DNA of 64,000 bases from Segetibacter sp. (GTDB lineage Bacteria > Bacteroidota > Bacteroidia > Chitinophagales > Chitinophagaceae), in the NCBI RefSeq assembly GCF_025963695.1, contig NZ_JAOQAH010000029.1:1-64000 (forward strand), read 5' to 3'. The position numbers and the translations under genes are program-made. Positions within the stretch are counted from its first letter, which is position 1. Every line of letters starts with the position of its first letter. Below are positions 56,674 through 64,000 of this stretch, piece after piece. The notes beneath the pieces are model-generated. The model did not search any database, was not told the origin of the DNA, and saw only the letters and a program-made list of their open reading frames with translations.

Positions 56674-58329
56674 ATTCAAAAACATTGTTTTCATTTGATA
56701 TACTCCATTCGTAACTACTCTTTCTCCTTCCTCAACACCTTTGATTATGTTTACCTGCTTACCATTTGAAGTGCCTTTATTGACATAGCTTATTGAGTAT
56801 TGTTCTGCAAGGTCTTTTATGAAAACAGCAGGCTTTCCGTTTACATCTGCTATTGCTTCATCAGGTATTATAACGGCCTTTGAGTAATCGCTTGAAAAGA
56901 TGCTGATATTAATGTTCTCGCCAATTTTGAAACGACCATTTGCATTAGTCACCTCGAACAATACTACCTGTGATTGATTTTCAGGATTAACCTGTTGTGC
57001 GGTGGAAACAATCCTTAATGAATAGGAAGTAGTATCAGCCGGGTTGTTAGAAGCAGCTGTTATTTTTTGGATGCCTTTAAGATTTGCTACGTCTTTACTG
57101 AATACCTGTGCTTCTACAAAAACCTTATGAAGGTTTGTGATTTCAAAAAGGGTTTGACCTGCACTTACCACTGCACCAATTGAATAATTGAAAGTGCCCA
57201 CAATACCACTGATAGGAGCAGTTAACGTAATCATCCTGGTACTACTAACATTGCCTGCTGCATTAGCATTAAACAGTCTTTTGTTTTTGAATGCCGTTTC
57301 GATCCTTGCCTTTGCCTCCGTCAGATCTTTCTTTGCAACTATATCTGCAATGCCGTTCAATCTATCGTACTGTGCCTTTGCAGCATTGTATTCCGCATCT
57401 ACACTATTTCTTTGAGTAAGAATGCTCACTTGTGTTCCGGCATCGACCTGCTGCTCTATAACAGCCAATACCTGCCCTGCTAAAACACGTTGACCTACAG
57501 TTGTTTTGATGGATACTATTTTACCTGTTTGTGGTGTTTGTATTACTGCTACACCTTTAGGTGATGGCACCACTGTACCAAGCACCCCCGTTGACCGGTT
57601 GAAGTTTGCGGTAACCACTCTGGCAGTAAGAATGTCAAAAAGAAATTGTGTTTCTTTCTCAACTATAAACGTGTTAGATGGACCGCCGGTAGTAGGCTTT
57701 GCTACACCATGGTCATCACCACCATGAGCTGAAATGTAGTTGGTAGTTGCAGTCGGAAAAATGAGCAGAAATATTGCGGTTGCTGCAACTACTTTTTTGT
57801 TTGTCTTCCGCATTAAAAAATACATAGCAACCATACCTGCAAGCAAACCTAAAATGCCGTAGAACCAGTTGCTGCTATACCAATGGGAATGCTCTTCTTC
57901 CACCGCAGGCTTTGGTAACTCTTTTCCTATTTCGATGTCTTTAATTAAGAGCAGGTCGGGGCCAAGCTGACTATTTAGGCTAACAGAAATATTGTACGCC
58001 TTTTTGTCCGGAAATATTCCTTTGACTTCAAAGACACCTGTGTCTATTTTACTAAGCGTAAGTTTTAAGTCTGCATTACCCGAAACCGAAGTTTTTAAAT
58101 CGGTTATTTGAACAGCTTTGTTGGAGACGAAATCGGTTATGTACAATTGAAACGAACCTTCTTTGCCTACCGGTATGGTTTTGTACTTAATCAACGTTTC
58201 ATACTTATCCGAACTTGCTTCAGAACTAAAGTATGCTGTTGTTGATGTGGCTGCTGCTGCTTTACCGTCACCTTCATGTGCAATAGCACTAATAGGTAAT
58301 AAAAGCAGAAGAATGATGTACTTTATCAT
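56668..58329 (-). CDS. RND efflux periplasmic adaptor (CusB/CzcB-like)
   Basis: A 553-residue adaptor with a signal peptide (LLLPISAIA, then HEGDG). The N-terminal region (residues 25-160) is an extra domain, followed by a membrane segment near 165-190 (VVAATAIFLLIFPTATTN) and the MFP core. Lipoyl half-motif QTPQTGKIVSIKTTVGQRV (about 270) and the beta-barrel domain (QTLFEITNLHKVFVEAQV, KIGENINISIFSSDY) follow. It links the RND pump to the TolC-type channel. It overlaps the TolC-like gene upstream by four bases, so the two are coupled. Confidence 0.88.
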   Translation of the reverse strand: MIKYIILLLLLPISAIAHEGDGKAAAATSTTAYFSSEASSDKYETLIKYKTIPVGKEGSFQLYITDFVSNKAVQITDLKTSVSGNADLKLTLSKIDTGVFEVKGIFPDKKAYNISVSLNSQLGPDLLLIKDIEIGKELPKPAVEEEHSHWYSSNWFYGILGLLAGMVAMYFLMRKTNKKVVAATAIFLLIFPTATTNYISAHGGDDHGVAKPTTGGPSNTFIVEKETQFLFDILTARVVTANFNRSTGVLGTVVPSPKGVAVIQTPQTGKIVSIKTTVGQRVLAGQVLAVIEQQVDAGTQVSILTQRNSVDAEYNAAKAQYDRLNGIADIVAKKDLTEAKARIETAFKNKRLFNANAAGNVSSTRMITLTAPISGIVGTFNYSIGAVVSAGQTLFEITNLHKVFVEAQVFSKDVANLKGIQKITAASNNPADTTSYSLRIVSTAQQVNPENQSQVVLFEVTNANGRFKIGENINISIFSSDYSKAVIIPDEAIADVNGKPAVFIKDLAEQYSISYVNKGTSNGKQVNIIKGVEEGERVVTNGVYQMKTMFLNQ

Positions 58330-59516
58330 AACGAACCGTTTAAGTATTTTAATTCAGTTAGTGCCTGGTTGAAGTTTCGTATAGTCTCCAGGTAGTTGAC
58401 TCTGGTTTGAAAGGCAGTGATAATGTTTCTCATTGTTTCTATATAATTTACCTGACCTGCCTCAAATAGTCTAAGTGCTGTTTGTGTTATATCAACAGCC
58501 TGTTGATTGGCGACCGTGGCATAGTATTGAAGGCTTTTTTGTTCTCTTAATAGTTGAGACATCGCAACGGTGTATTCCCTATTTAAGTCCTGTATCTCTC
58601 TTCTTCGCTGCGCTTCGGCAAGTTGTACGCCTGTTTGAGCTGCCTGTATTCTTGCCCTGTTTTGGCTTCTCCATATTGGCATTGAAAGGCTTACTCTCCA
58701 TCCTTGTCTTTTAGTACCTTCTCCGTGTGGTTGCTGTAAGCCAAAAAGAGGACCTGTATTTATTTGCGGCAGCAATTCTGCCCGTTCGGCTTTTAGTTCT
58801 TTCTGGCTTACAACAACCTGTTGTTGTAATATCTGCGGACGAATTGAATTTGAAATTGTATCCAGTATTGATAGCAACATCGGGTCTGTTGTCATTGCCC
58901 GAAAGCTATCTACGATAAAGTCTGTTCTATAATTTAAAATGTAGGATAAGGCTCTTTTTTGTGCAGGCAATTCAATCAATGTCCTTTCTAATTCATTATG
59001 CAGGTTGTTCGCTTCGTTAGACGCAAATAGTTCTTCCAGCTTGTTAATTTGTCCTGCTTCAAAATTTCTTTTTGCTGCTGTTTTTATGCTTTGGTATAAG
59101 CTGTCTTGCTGCTGTAATAAATTAACTCTTGCATACAGGTATTGCACCTCGTTATAGGTATTTTGCACCAACCGGTTTATTTCATACTGGTTTAGCTGCA
59201 ACATCAATTCCGAAAGGCGTATACGCTCTTTCTGCAAGCCACTGCGTGAAGCATAAACACCAGGCAAACGCAAGGGCATAAGAACCCCTAAAACCATAGG
59301 ATCGTAAGGGTCTATTTCAAACTCCAATTCTGGATTGTCAAAACCTCTTGAACCTTTTAATAGTTGCTGTTGCCGAAGCAGGTCAAGTTGTGCAGCGTCG
59401 GTATTAACCCGGTTTGCTCCTGCAAGTGTGTATGCCTGCTGCCTTGTTAAAAGTTGTTGCGAAAAACAAGTTGTAATAGACAGGGCCCATGCTATAGTTA
59501 AGAGAAACTTATACAT
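58326..59516 (-). CDS. TolC-family outer membrane efflux channel (CzcC/CusC-like)
   Basis: A 396-residue protein with signal peptide (FLLTIAWALSITTCFS) and two OEP repeats of long coiled helices. The motif AGQINKLEELFASNEAN (about 155) and NRARIQAAQTGVQLAEAQRRRE (about 280) are typical. It forms the outer-membrane exit duct. First gene of the coupled channel-adaptor pair. Dispersed element copy 14 lies about 70 bases upstream of its start, oriented with transcription. Confidence 0.88.
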   Translation of the reverse strand: MYKFLLTIAWALSITTCFSQQLLTRQQAYTLAGANRVNTDAAQLDLLRQQQLLKGSRGFDNPELEFEIDPYDPMVLGVLMPLRLPGVYASRSGLQKERIRLSELMLQLNQYEINRLVQNTYNEVQYLYARVNLLQQQDSLYQSIKTAAKRNFEAGQINKLEELFASNEANNLHNELERTLIELPAQKRALSYILNYRTDFIVDSFRAMTTDPMLLSILDTISNSIRPQILQQQVVVSQKELKAERAELLPQINTGPLFGLQQPHGEGTKRQGWRVSLSMPIWRSQNRARIQAAQTGVQLAEAQRRREIQDLNREYTVAMSQLLREQKSLQYYATVANQQAVDITQTALRLFEAGQVNYIETMRNIITAFQTRVNYLETIRNFNQALTELKYLNGSL

Positions 59517-59583
59517 ATAGTTAAACGGGGAATAAAAAGTGGTAAGCTGGGTGCCAAACTGTATAACAATAATGCTGCTTTAC

Positions 59584-59607
59584 TTGCGTCGCACTCTTGT
59601 ACAGTTT
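59584..59607 (-). repeat. dispersed element, copy 14 (subtype A1)
   Basis: On the minus strand: GTACAAGAGTGCGACGCAAG, 68 bases upstream of the TolC-like gene and directed toward it. Confidence 0.75.
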
Positions 59608-59745
59608 TTTCTTTATTCAGCAAAAACTCTAACACTCATTAACCCGGAAATAAAAGAGTAAAAAATGATTTCAGTTAAAAGAAATAGACCTTGACTTTGA
59701 GACATAGGTTTACCATGTGCCTTAGCACGAATATTTAAACTAAAA

Positions 59746-60288
59746 TCAAATTAAAAAGGACTGTATCGCTATGCGAATGTCGGGGGGTGGGTAAAATTGA
59801 CGAGCAAGAACTTTAGTACCAGTCAATGTTTTTTCCGGTGCTATATCCATGCCTAAGAAAGCAGAAAGAAACGCAACAAAAACAGGTGCTTTAAGAGCAA
59901 TGTTTTGTGACTGCTGAAGCTTCTTATCCTCTGCCTGAAATTTTATGGCTGTATCTGTGCAGCAGTCGTCCTGCGCAGAATTACTTTGTTCATGATGGTG
60001 AGAAGCAGTTGCATTTTCATGGCTGTGTGAACCTGTACCCGCATTACCTTGCTTTGCTGTGTCTTCATGGCTATGTGCAGCCGGTGCATCTTGATGATGG
60101 GCCTTAGTGCCAGCTGCATGACTATGAGAAGGGGCAGCCTCTACTGGTTGAACTTTTTCAGCACTGTGATGGTTTTTATTATAGCCCAAATTTAATCCCA
60201 TCGAACAAGCAAAAGCTACCACCGTGTTAAGGGCAAAGACCGTTAACAGGAAAGCTGCTTTTAGTTTTATGGATTTATTTTGTCTCAT
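59746..60288 (-). CDS. histidine-rich exported protein (HYC_CC_PP-like)
   Basis: A 180-residue protein with a signal (FLLTVFALNTVVAFACS) and a His/Ala/Ser-rich middle (residues 40-103, repeated SHSH and HHH groups). It then has QDDCCTDTAIKFQ and the closing FYPPPDIRIAIQSFLI. The CC and PPP-DI pattern matches the uncharacterised HYC_CC_PP family found beside metal-efflux genes in Bacteroidota. The histidines suggest metal buffering. It is first in line before the TolC-adaptor pair but separated by 230 bases. Confidence 0.78.
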   Translation of the reverse strand: MRQNKSIKLKAAFLLTVFALNTVVAFACSMGLNLGYNKNHHSAEKVQPVEAAPSHSHAAGTKAHHQDAPAAHSHEDTAKQGNAGTGSHSHENATASHHHEQSNSAQDDCCTDTAIKFQAEDKKLQQSQNIALKAPVFVAFLSAFLGMDIAPEKTLTGTKVLARQFYPPPDIRIAIQSFLI

Positions 60289-60472
60289 TATTACCGGTGC
60301 AAAAGTATAAACTATTTACAACACTCTTTTTTTCTAACGAAAACTGCTTTGAACAGCCTCCACAATATGTTACGAAAATTCATACATTTTTCGAATTAGG
60401 TGCAAAGCTACGGTTGCATCTTTAGTATAAAGCCTGACAAGAAAACTATGCCCGGCATTATAACAATTCATT

Positions 60473-60685
60473 TTAAGCCAACTCTTCTGCTTTGTAGCCT
60501 GCCTTTTGTACTGCTTCAATTACCTGTGTTTGGTCAAGTTCTTCCGTAGTAACTGAAAGTATTTTATTTGGATTTAGTGTGTCAACTTTCCAGTTGCCTT
60601 CTCCTATTACTTCGTTTAGTGTGGGAGTTACTTTGGCTATGCAAGAACCACACATAATGTTTGTTTTTAGTTCTATTTTTTTCAT
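60473..60685 (-). CDS. heavy-metal-associated (HMA) domain copper-chaperone-like protein
   Basis: A 70-residue single HMA domain. The metal site is MCGSC with C12 and C15, followed by the expected VTPTLNEVIGEGNW helix and the C-terminal IEAVQKAGYKAEEL. It would bind a soft metal ion and deliver it to a partner in this cluster. Small and soluble; cytoplasmic. Confidence 0.88.
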   Translation of the reverse strand: MKKIELKTNIMCGSCIAKVTPTLNEVIGEGNWKVDTLNPNKILSVTTEELDQTQVIEAVQKAGYKAEELA

Positions 60686-60785
60686 GACTGTCTGTATTGA
60701 TTTCTGTCAGGTAAAATTAGTTTGAGTTTACAGTAGGCCTGTTACATAATTCTTGATTTGATTTACACAATTTTGGGTTTGCCTT

Positions 60786-61148
60786 TTATGCTTTAGCAAG
60801 TATCTGTTGTAAATCATCCGGTATTTCCATTTTCTTTAACGGGGGAACATTTGAACCTCCGGTATTTCCAACAGGAATTTTGCCTACAAACGATTTCACC
60901 CCACCTACTAATAATCTCGGTATTTGCCCCATAATCTCTTTGCGGCTTTTAATTTTAATTCCAAACTGTAGCATTAGCATATGTACATAGCTATGTTCTA
61001 TAAACCATCTTTGCCCTATAATATGAGCCCTTTCCAGTTTTTGCCATGCTCCATTTAAATTACCCTTCAGTAATTCGAACCGGTAGCTGTCTAATTCCTG
61101 CGCGAAATAAGGTTTCAAAGTGGAGGGCATCTTCCAATAGACTTTCAT
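60786..61148 (-). CDS. DUF3703 family protein
   Basis: A 120-residue protein matching DUF3703: AWQKLERAHIIGQRWFIEHSYVH near residues 35-57, GQIPRLLVGGVKSFVGKIPVGNTG and the MEIPDDLQ close. The conserved His and Glu residues suggest metal binding; the family accompanies metal-resistance genes. Met7 (61130) is an alternative start. Confidence 0.82.
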   Translation of the reverse strand: MKVYWKMPSTLKPYFAQELDSYRFELLKGNLNGAWQKLERAHIIGQRWFIEHSYVHMLMLQFGIKIKSRKEIMGQIPRLLVGGVKSFVGKIPVGNTGGSNVPPLKKMEIPDDLQQILAKA

Positions 61149-61423
61149 GATTAATTAAATTAGTATTCGCGTATACTACAACAAATTAAAAAATATTTAC
61201 CTGAAAAATACTGCATTACAATTTCCTGTACTTCAGGGTTAGACAGTTTAGTAACAACTGATACAGAGCTAAGCCATTGCAGCCGGCAACCGTGGATTTA
61301 AAGAAAACTAATACAGCAACAATCCGGATACCAATAATACAAACGGGTTCTCTTCCTGTAATGCCTGATGAAGGGGTTGCTTCCTTCACCCCCTCGTGTT
61401 AATTACTTTTCGCCGCCATAATA

Positions 61424-62128
61424 TTACACTGTGATATGTGTTTGTTTGCTTTCGCTATTAACTAAGGCATAACCTGTGATTAGCATAATTACTGATATGC
61501 CTAAAAAAGAAAAGTTAGCCACATGGTGGTTTGGTGACTGCTCCATTACATTATGAAGTTTCAAAAGTTGGTGGTCAATAACACCCTCTACAATATTAAA
61601 CACACCCCATCCTAATATTAAACCACCAGTTAAAAGTTTTCCTGAATTATTTATGTCATTCCGCTTCAACAATTTCCACATTAAAGCAACGCCTACTAAT
61701 ACAACAATCAAACAGAAAAAGTGAAAGATGCCATCCCAAAACATATTGACGCTCTTACCAATGAGGTTGGTAACCGCAACCCGATTCGACAACATTTCGT
61801 GCCATTGAAGTATTTGATGTAGAACAATGCCATCTGCGAAACCACCTAAACCAATTCCTAAAACCATTGAAGCTGTAGTTAGTGGTACCGGCGAAAGTAT
61901 TTTAACCTTCGGATTTGCTGCAAGCCTTGATGTATACTTCTTAGCTGTAATGCCTGTTAATATAGCAACCACCACTGTCAATACAATAAAGGCAGAGAGC
62001 ATGGTTAAAAGATTAGGGAAAAATGCACTGTTGTAAATACCTTCCTGTACTTGCTTGTTACAAGTGGTGCAGGCAAAAACAGATGAACCCATCGGGGTAA
62101 ACAGTAAGGTTACCAGTAACTTTTGCAT
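61424..62128 (-). CDS. DUF2243 family membrane protein
   Basis: A 234-residue protein with a signal-like first segment (MQKLLVTLLFTPMGSSVFAC), a CTTCNKQ pair, and four further helices carrying the DUF2243 blocks GFADGIVLHQILQWHEM and WDGIFHFFCL, then GWGVFNIVEGVIDHQLLKLH. Its conserved His/Asp/Glu residues within helices suggest metal handling. It is probably part of the metal-resistance set. The start at 62128 fits the signal; 62149 is an alternative. Confidence 0.82.
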   Translation of the reverse strand: MQKLLVTLLFTPMGSSVFACTTCNKQVQEGIYNSAFFPNLLTMLSAFIVLTVVVAILTGITAKKYTSRLAANPKVKILSPVPLTTASMVLGIGLGGFADGIVLHQILQWHEMLSNRVAVTNLIGKSVNMFWDGIFHFFCLIVVLVGVALMWKLLKRNDINNSGKLLTGGLILGWGVFNIVEGVIDHQLLKLHNVMEQSPNHHVANFSFLGISVIMLITGYALVNSESKQTHITV

Positions 62129-62336
62129 ATACTTTCTATTAATAATCATTATAATTATTTCAATTACTATACCCTTTAAAAGGAGTTTGAAAGAAAGTGT
62201 TCTTTTAATAAGTAAACTAATACTGCATTGGTAGGGTATAATATAAAGACCGGGGACAAAAAGAAAATCGTTGTCTTACCACTTCTAAAAATAGAAGCCG
62301 TGTTCACCACCGCGCGGCCTGTTATGTACTAAAATT
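62129..62336. other. spacer upstream of the DUF2243 gene
   Basis: AT-rich and without a recognised gene; it should contain the promoter of the metal-resistance genes. A remnant frame begins just after it. Confidence 0.35.
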
Positions 62337-62463
62337 CTAATACCCGATCGTCCTGCTGACTATATTCTTTCTGTACCTCAAAAATGGGTAGGTGTTATTG
62401 AAGCCACTCGAGAAGAAAAAGGCTTACGGCTAACAATGCCCGAAGATCAGCTTACCAGGTGAA
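62337..62463 (+). pseudogene. C-terminal gene remnant, unknown family
   Basis: A start-less plus frame reads LIPDRPADYILSVPQKWVGV, then IEATREEKGLRLTMPEDQLTR and stops. The composition is protein-like and the frame continues upstream for a further dozen or more codons without a start. I do not recognise it. Confidence 0.4.
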
Positions 62464-62473
62464 CAGCTCCAAC

Positions 62474-62504
62474 ATAAAAAAGCCGCCCCGGTTGCAGGCG
62501 GCTG
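62474..62504 (-). terminator. intrinsic terminator of the M43 protease gene
   Basis: AGCCGCC and GGCGGCT pair around a nine-base loop; on the minus strand the stem runs into TTTTTTA. It is about 25 bases past the stop. Confidence 0.9.
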
Positions 62505-62527
62505 GTAATGTATGCAGTAAAAAATAG

Positions 62528-63541
62528 TTAATCGCCCATTTTTGCTCTCGGACCAGAAGCGGTGAAAATAGCCATCATCCTGTCTTTTTGATTAATCGAA
62601 AACATATACATCGCCTTGTCATTTGTATAATCCATGTAGTTCATAAACATATCGCCAGCCGGCGCATTACTGCAACTAATGTGGGGATATGTGGGCGTAC
62701 CATAATTCTCAGCTCCCTGGTTAGGCGTATCAGTTACAAGGTCAGAGCCACTACACGCGCCGCCGTCATCGCCCCAAATGTGTCGTAGGTTCATCCAATG
62801 GCCTACTTCGTGCGTGGCAGTTCTGCCAAGATCGTAGCTGGTTGTGTATGTACCACCTGGCGCTTTTGCCTTGCTACCAAAGGCCTTATAAAGAATTACT
62901 ACGCCGTCGGTTGCAAGGCTACCGCCAGGAAACTGCGCGTAACCTAGCAGCCCCTGGCCCAGGTTACATACCCACATGTTCAGGTTTTCGGCTGGATTGA
63001 TGGCATTGTCGCCACCGCGCTTACTGTTTTTTACAGCGTCGTTCGATGAAAAACTGTTTGTTTTGGTGAATTTGTGAATGGGGGCTTGGGCGAGTACAAA
63101 ACGTACCGGTAAGCCCTTTGACGCTACAGCCTGAAAACTATTCGCAGGAAGCAGGGTCCTGTCGGCGTTGGTGTTTTGAAAATCTTCGTTCAAGACGTCG
63201 ATCTGCGATTGAACCTGTACATCGCTGATGTTTTGTCCTGCCGTGTTCCAAAGAACATGCACCACAACGGGAATTTCTATAACTCCGTTAACCAACCGCA
63301 TCGCCTGCCGGTTTTGAATGGTTCTTTGGGTGAACGCCTCTATCTCTGCCATTCGGGTCGCGAGCCGCGGATCTGCCTTCATTTGTTCCTCGAGCACTTC
63401 CTGCGAAGCACAACTGCGTTGAGTGATGATCATCGTTTCCGATGCTTGTTCTTCGTTGGGCTGCTCAACTTTTGCATCTTGCTTACTACACGACCCCGCA
63501 AGAAATAATACGCCCAACAGGGCTGTAGAAAGTCTCTTCAT
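62528..63541 (-). CDS. secreted M43 (pappalysin-like) zinc metalloprotease
   Basis: A 337-residue lipoprotein (LAGSC, lipidated C18). The metzincin zinc motif HEVGHWMNLRH covers H244, E245, H248 and H254, and the Met-turn is MNYMDY near residue 312. The prodomain-like segment before about residue 85 and the cysteines CSGSD and ISCSN fit the cytophagalysin/ulilysin branch. It cleaves extracellular proteins, often with broad specificity. No partner gene; dispersed element copy 15 lies 180 bases upstream, directed toward it. Confidence 0.88.
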   Translation of the reverse strand: MKRLSTALLGVLFLAGSCSKQDAKVEQPNEEQASETMIITQRSCASQEVLEEQMKADPRLATRMAEIEAFTQRTIQNRQAMRLVNGVIEIPVVVHVLWNTAGQNISDVQVQSQIDVLNEDFQNTNADRTLLPANSFQAVASKGLPVRFVLAQAPIHKFTKTNSFSSNDAVKNSKRGGDNAINPAENLNMWVCNLGQGLLGYAQFPGGSLATDGVVILYKAFGSKAKAPGGTYTTSYDLGRTATHEVGHWMNLRHIWGDDGGACSGSDLVTDTPNQGAENYGTPTYPHISCSNAPAGDMFMNYMDYTNDKAMYMFSINQKDRMMAIFTASGPRAKMGD

Positions 63542-64000
63542 GATAAATTAGTTTTCTACAAATTATGATTATTAGTTATAAAATTCATTATTCCTGTTAA
63601 TATTTACATAAAAACTTTTATCCTTCAACAACCGTTTTCCTTAATACTCTTTACCCCATTTACTATTTGTATTTTCCTGTGGATTTGTTTACCTGCTTCC
63701 GGTTTTCATTGGTTCATCCTTGCGTCGCACACTTGTACTATTTTCTCATTGTCAGGCAAATTTTCACGGGCTCATACTTTTCCACCACAAATCGCTCCTT
63801 TACACTGCCGCAGCAGTGTATTTCATTACTTGTACAGTAAATAAATGGGTAGACCTCTTTACCGGGAGAATTTATTAAGATATTGCCGTTAACAGTCTTA
63901 ACCATTGTATTAACAATAAAGGCTTAATCATTTATAGTTATGTAATCATGAGCAATCATCATCGAGTTGTTCTTTATTCATCTTCTTGTCACTTTTTGCT
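63542..64000. other. 458-bp region to the window end
   Basis: No gene recognised; apart from dispersed element copy 15 the sequence is AT-rich with no long open frame. Confidence 0.45.
63719..63741 (-). repeat. dispersed element, copy 15 (subtype A1)
   Basis: On the minus strand: GTACAAGTGTGCGACGCAAG then GATG. Directed toward the M43 protease gene. Confidence 0.75.

Overview
The window looks like the chromosome of a member of the Bacteroidota, most likely a Chitinophagaceae-type soil or water bacterium. The evidence is the conserved bamD-rpoZ-coaBC-porD block, DUF4296/DUF4835 proteins, OmpA-type proteins with thrombospondin-3-like calcium repeats, phosphate-selective porin and BamA-like barrels, many signal peptides and lipoproteins, AT-rich spacers, and above all a sphingolipid pathway. 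I see no rRNA, tRNA, CRISPR array, complete insertion sequence or prophage. The first ~600 bases look ragged (homopolymer runs, a broken permease reading frame) and may be a contig edge.

Region 1 (0.7-12.3 kb) opens with msrB and a secreted PI-PLC-like phospholipase. It continues with a minus-strand lipid cluster. In transcription order this is a TetR regulator, serine palmitoyltransferase (SPT), a GNAT-type ceramide-synthase candidate, an NAD-dependent reductase (CerR candidate), a PgpA-like phosphatase, a GtrA-type membrane protein, a CDP-alcohol phosphatidyltransferase, a DUF4833-like protein, a fatty-acid (sphingolipid) hydroxylase and an Aur1-like PAP2 enzyme. Together they can be read as a nearly complete route to ceramide and inositol phosphorylceramide; myo-inositol-phosphate synthase is not in the window.

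Region 2 (12.4-31.9 kb) is mostly housekeeping. It holds a secreted AGE epimerase, an SMR exporter, a YihY protein, a response regulator, an orphan metallophosphatase, a 3-oxoacid CoA-transferase operon with an unknown gene between its two subunits, the porD/coaBC/rpoZ/bamD block, two OmpA paralogues, a polyprenyl diphosphate synthase, recJ and a PKD/kelch lipoprotein.

Region 3 (31.9-51.3 kb) is a loose array of single genes: M29 aminopeptidase, carbonic anhydrase, K+ channel, BamA-like barrel, CE1 esterase, sugar dehydrogenase, two SDRs, a flavodoxin-like protein, porin, MgtC, an SdiA-regulated-like protein and TerC. Several decayed gene remnants lie between them (nucleoside-hydrolase-like, YhcG/DUF1016 and others).

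Region 4 (51.4-62.1 kb) is a minus-strand heavy-metal (probably copper-type) resistance locus: DUF2243, DUF3703, an HMA chaperone, a His-rich HYC_CC_PP-like protein, TolC/CzcC, adaptor, two metal-binding-domain proteins and a CzcA/CusA RND pump. GCCCATTGCC-type repeats have accumulated around these genes and, in frame, inside the pump. A secreted M43 metalloprotease follows.

The most unusual signal is a short dispersed intergenic element, found 15 times in 64 kb. It comes in three sequence subtypes whose central inverted repeat changes in a compensated way. It mostly points toward the next gene start and has created false N-terminal extensions in two reading frames.
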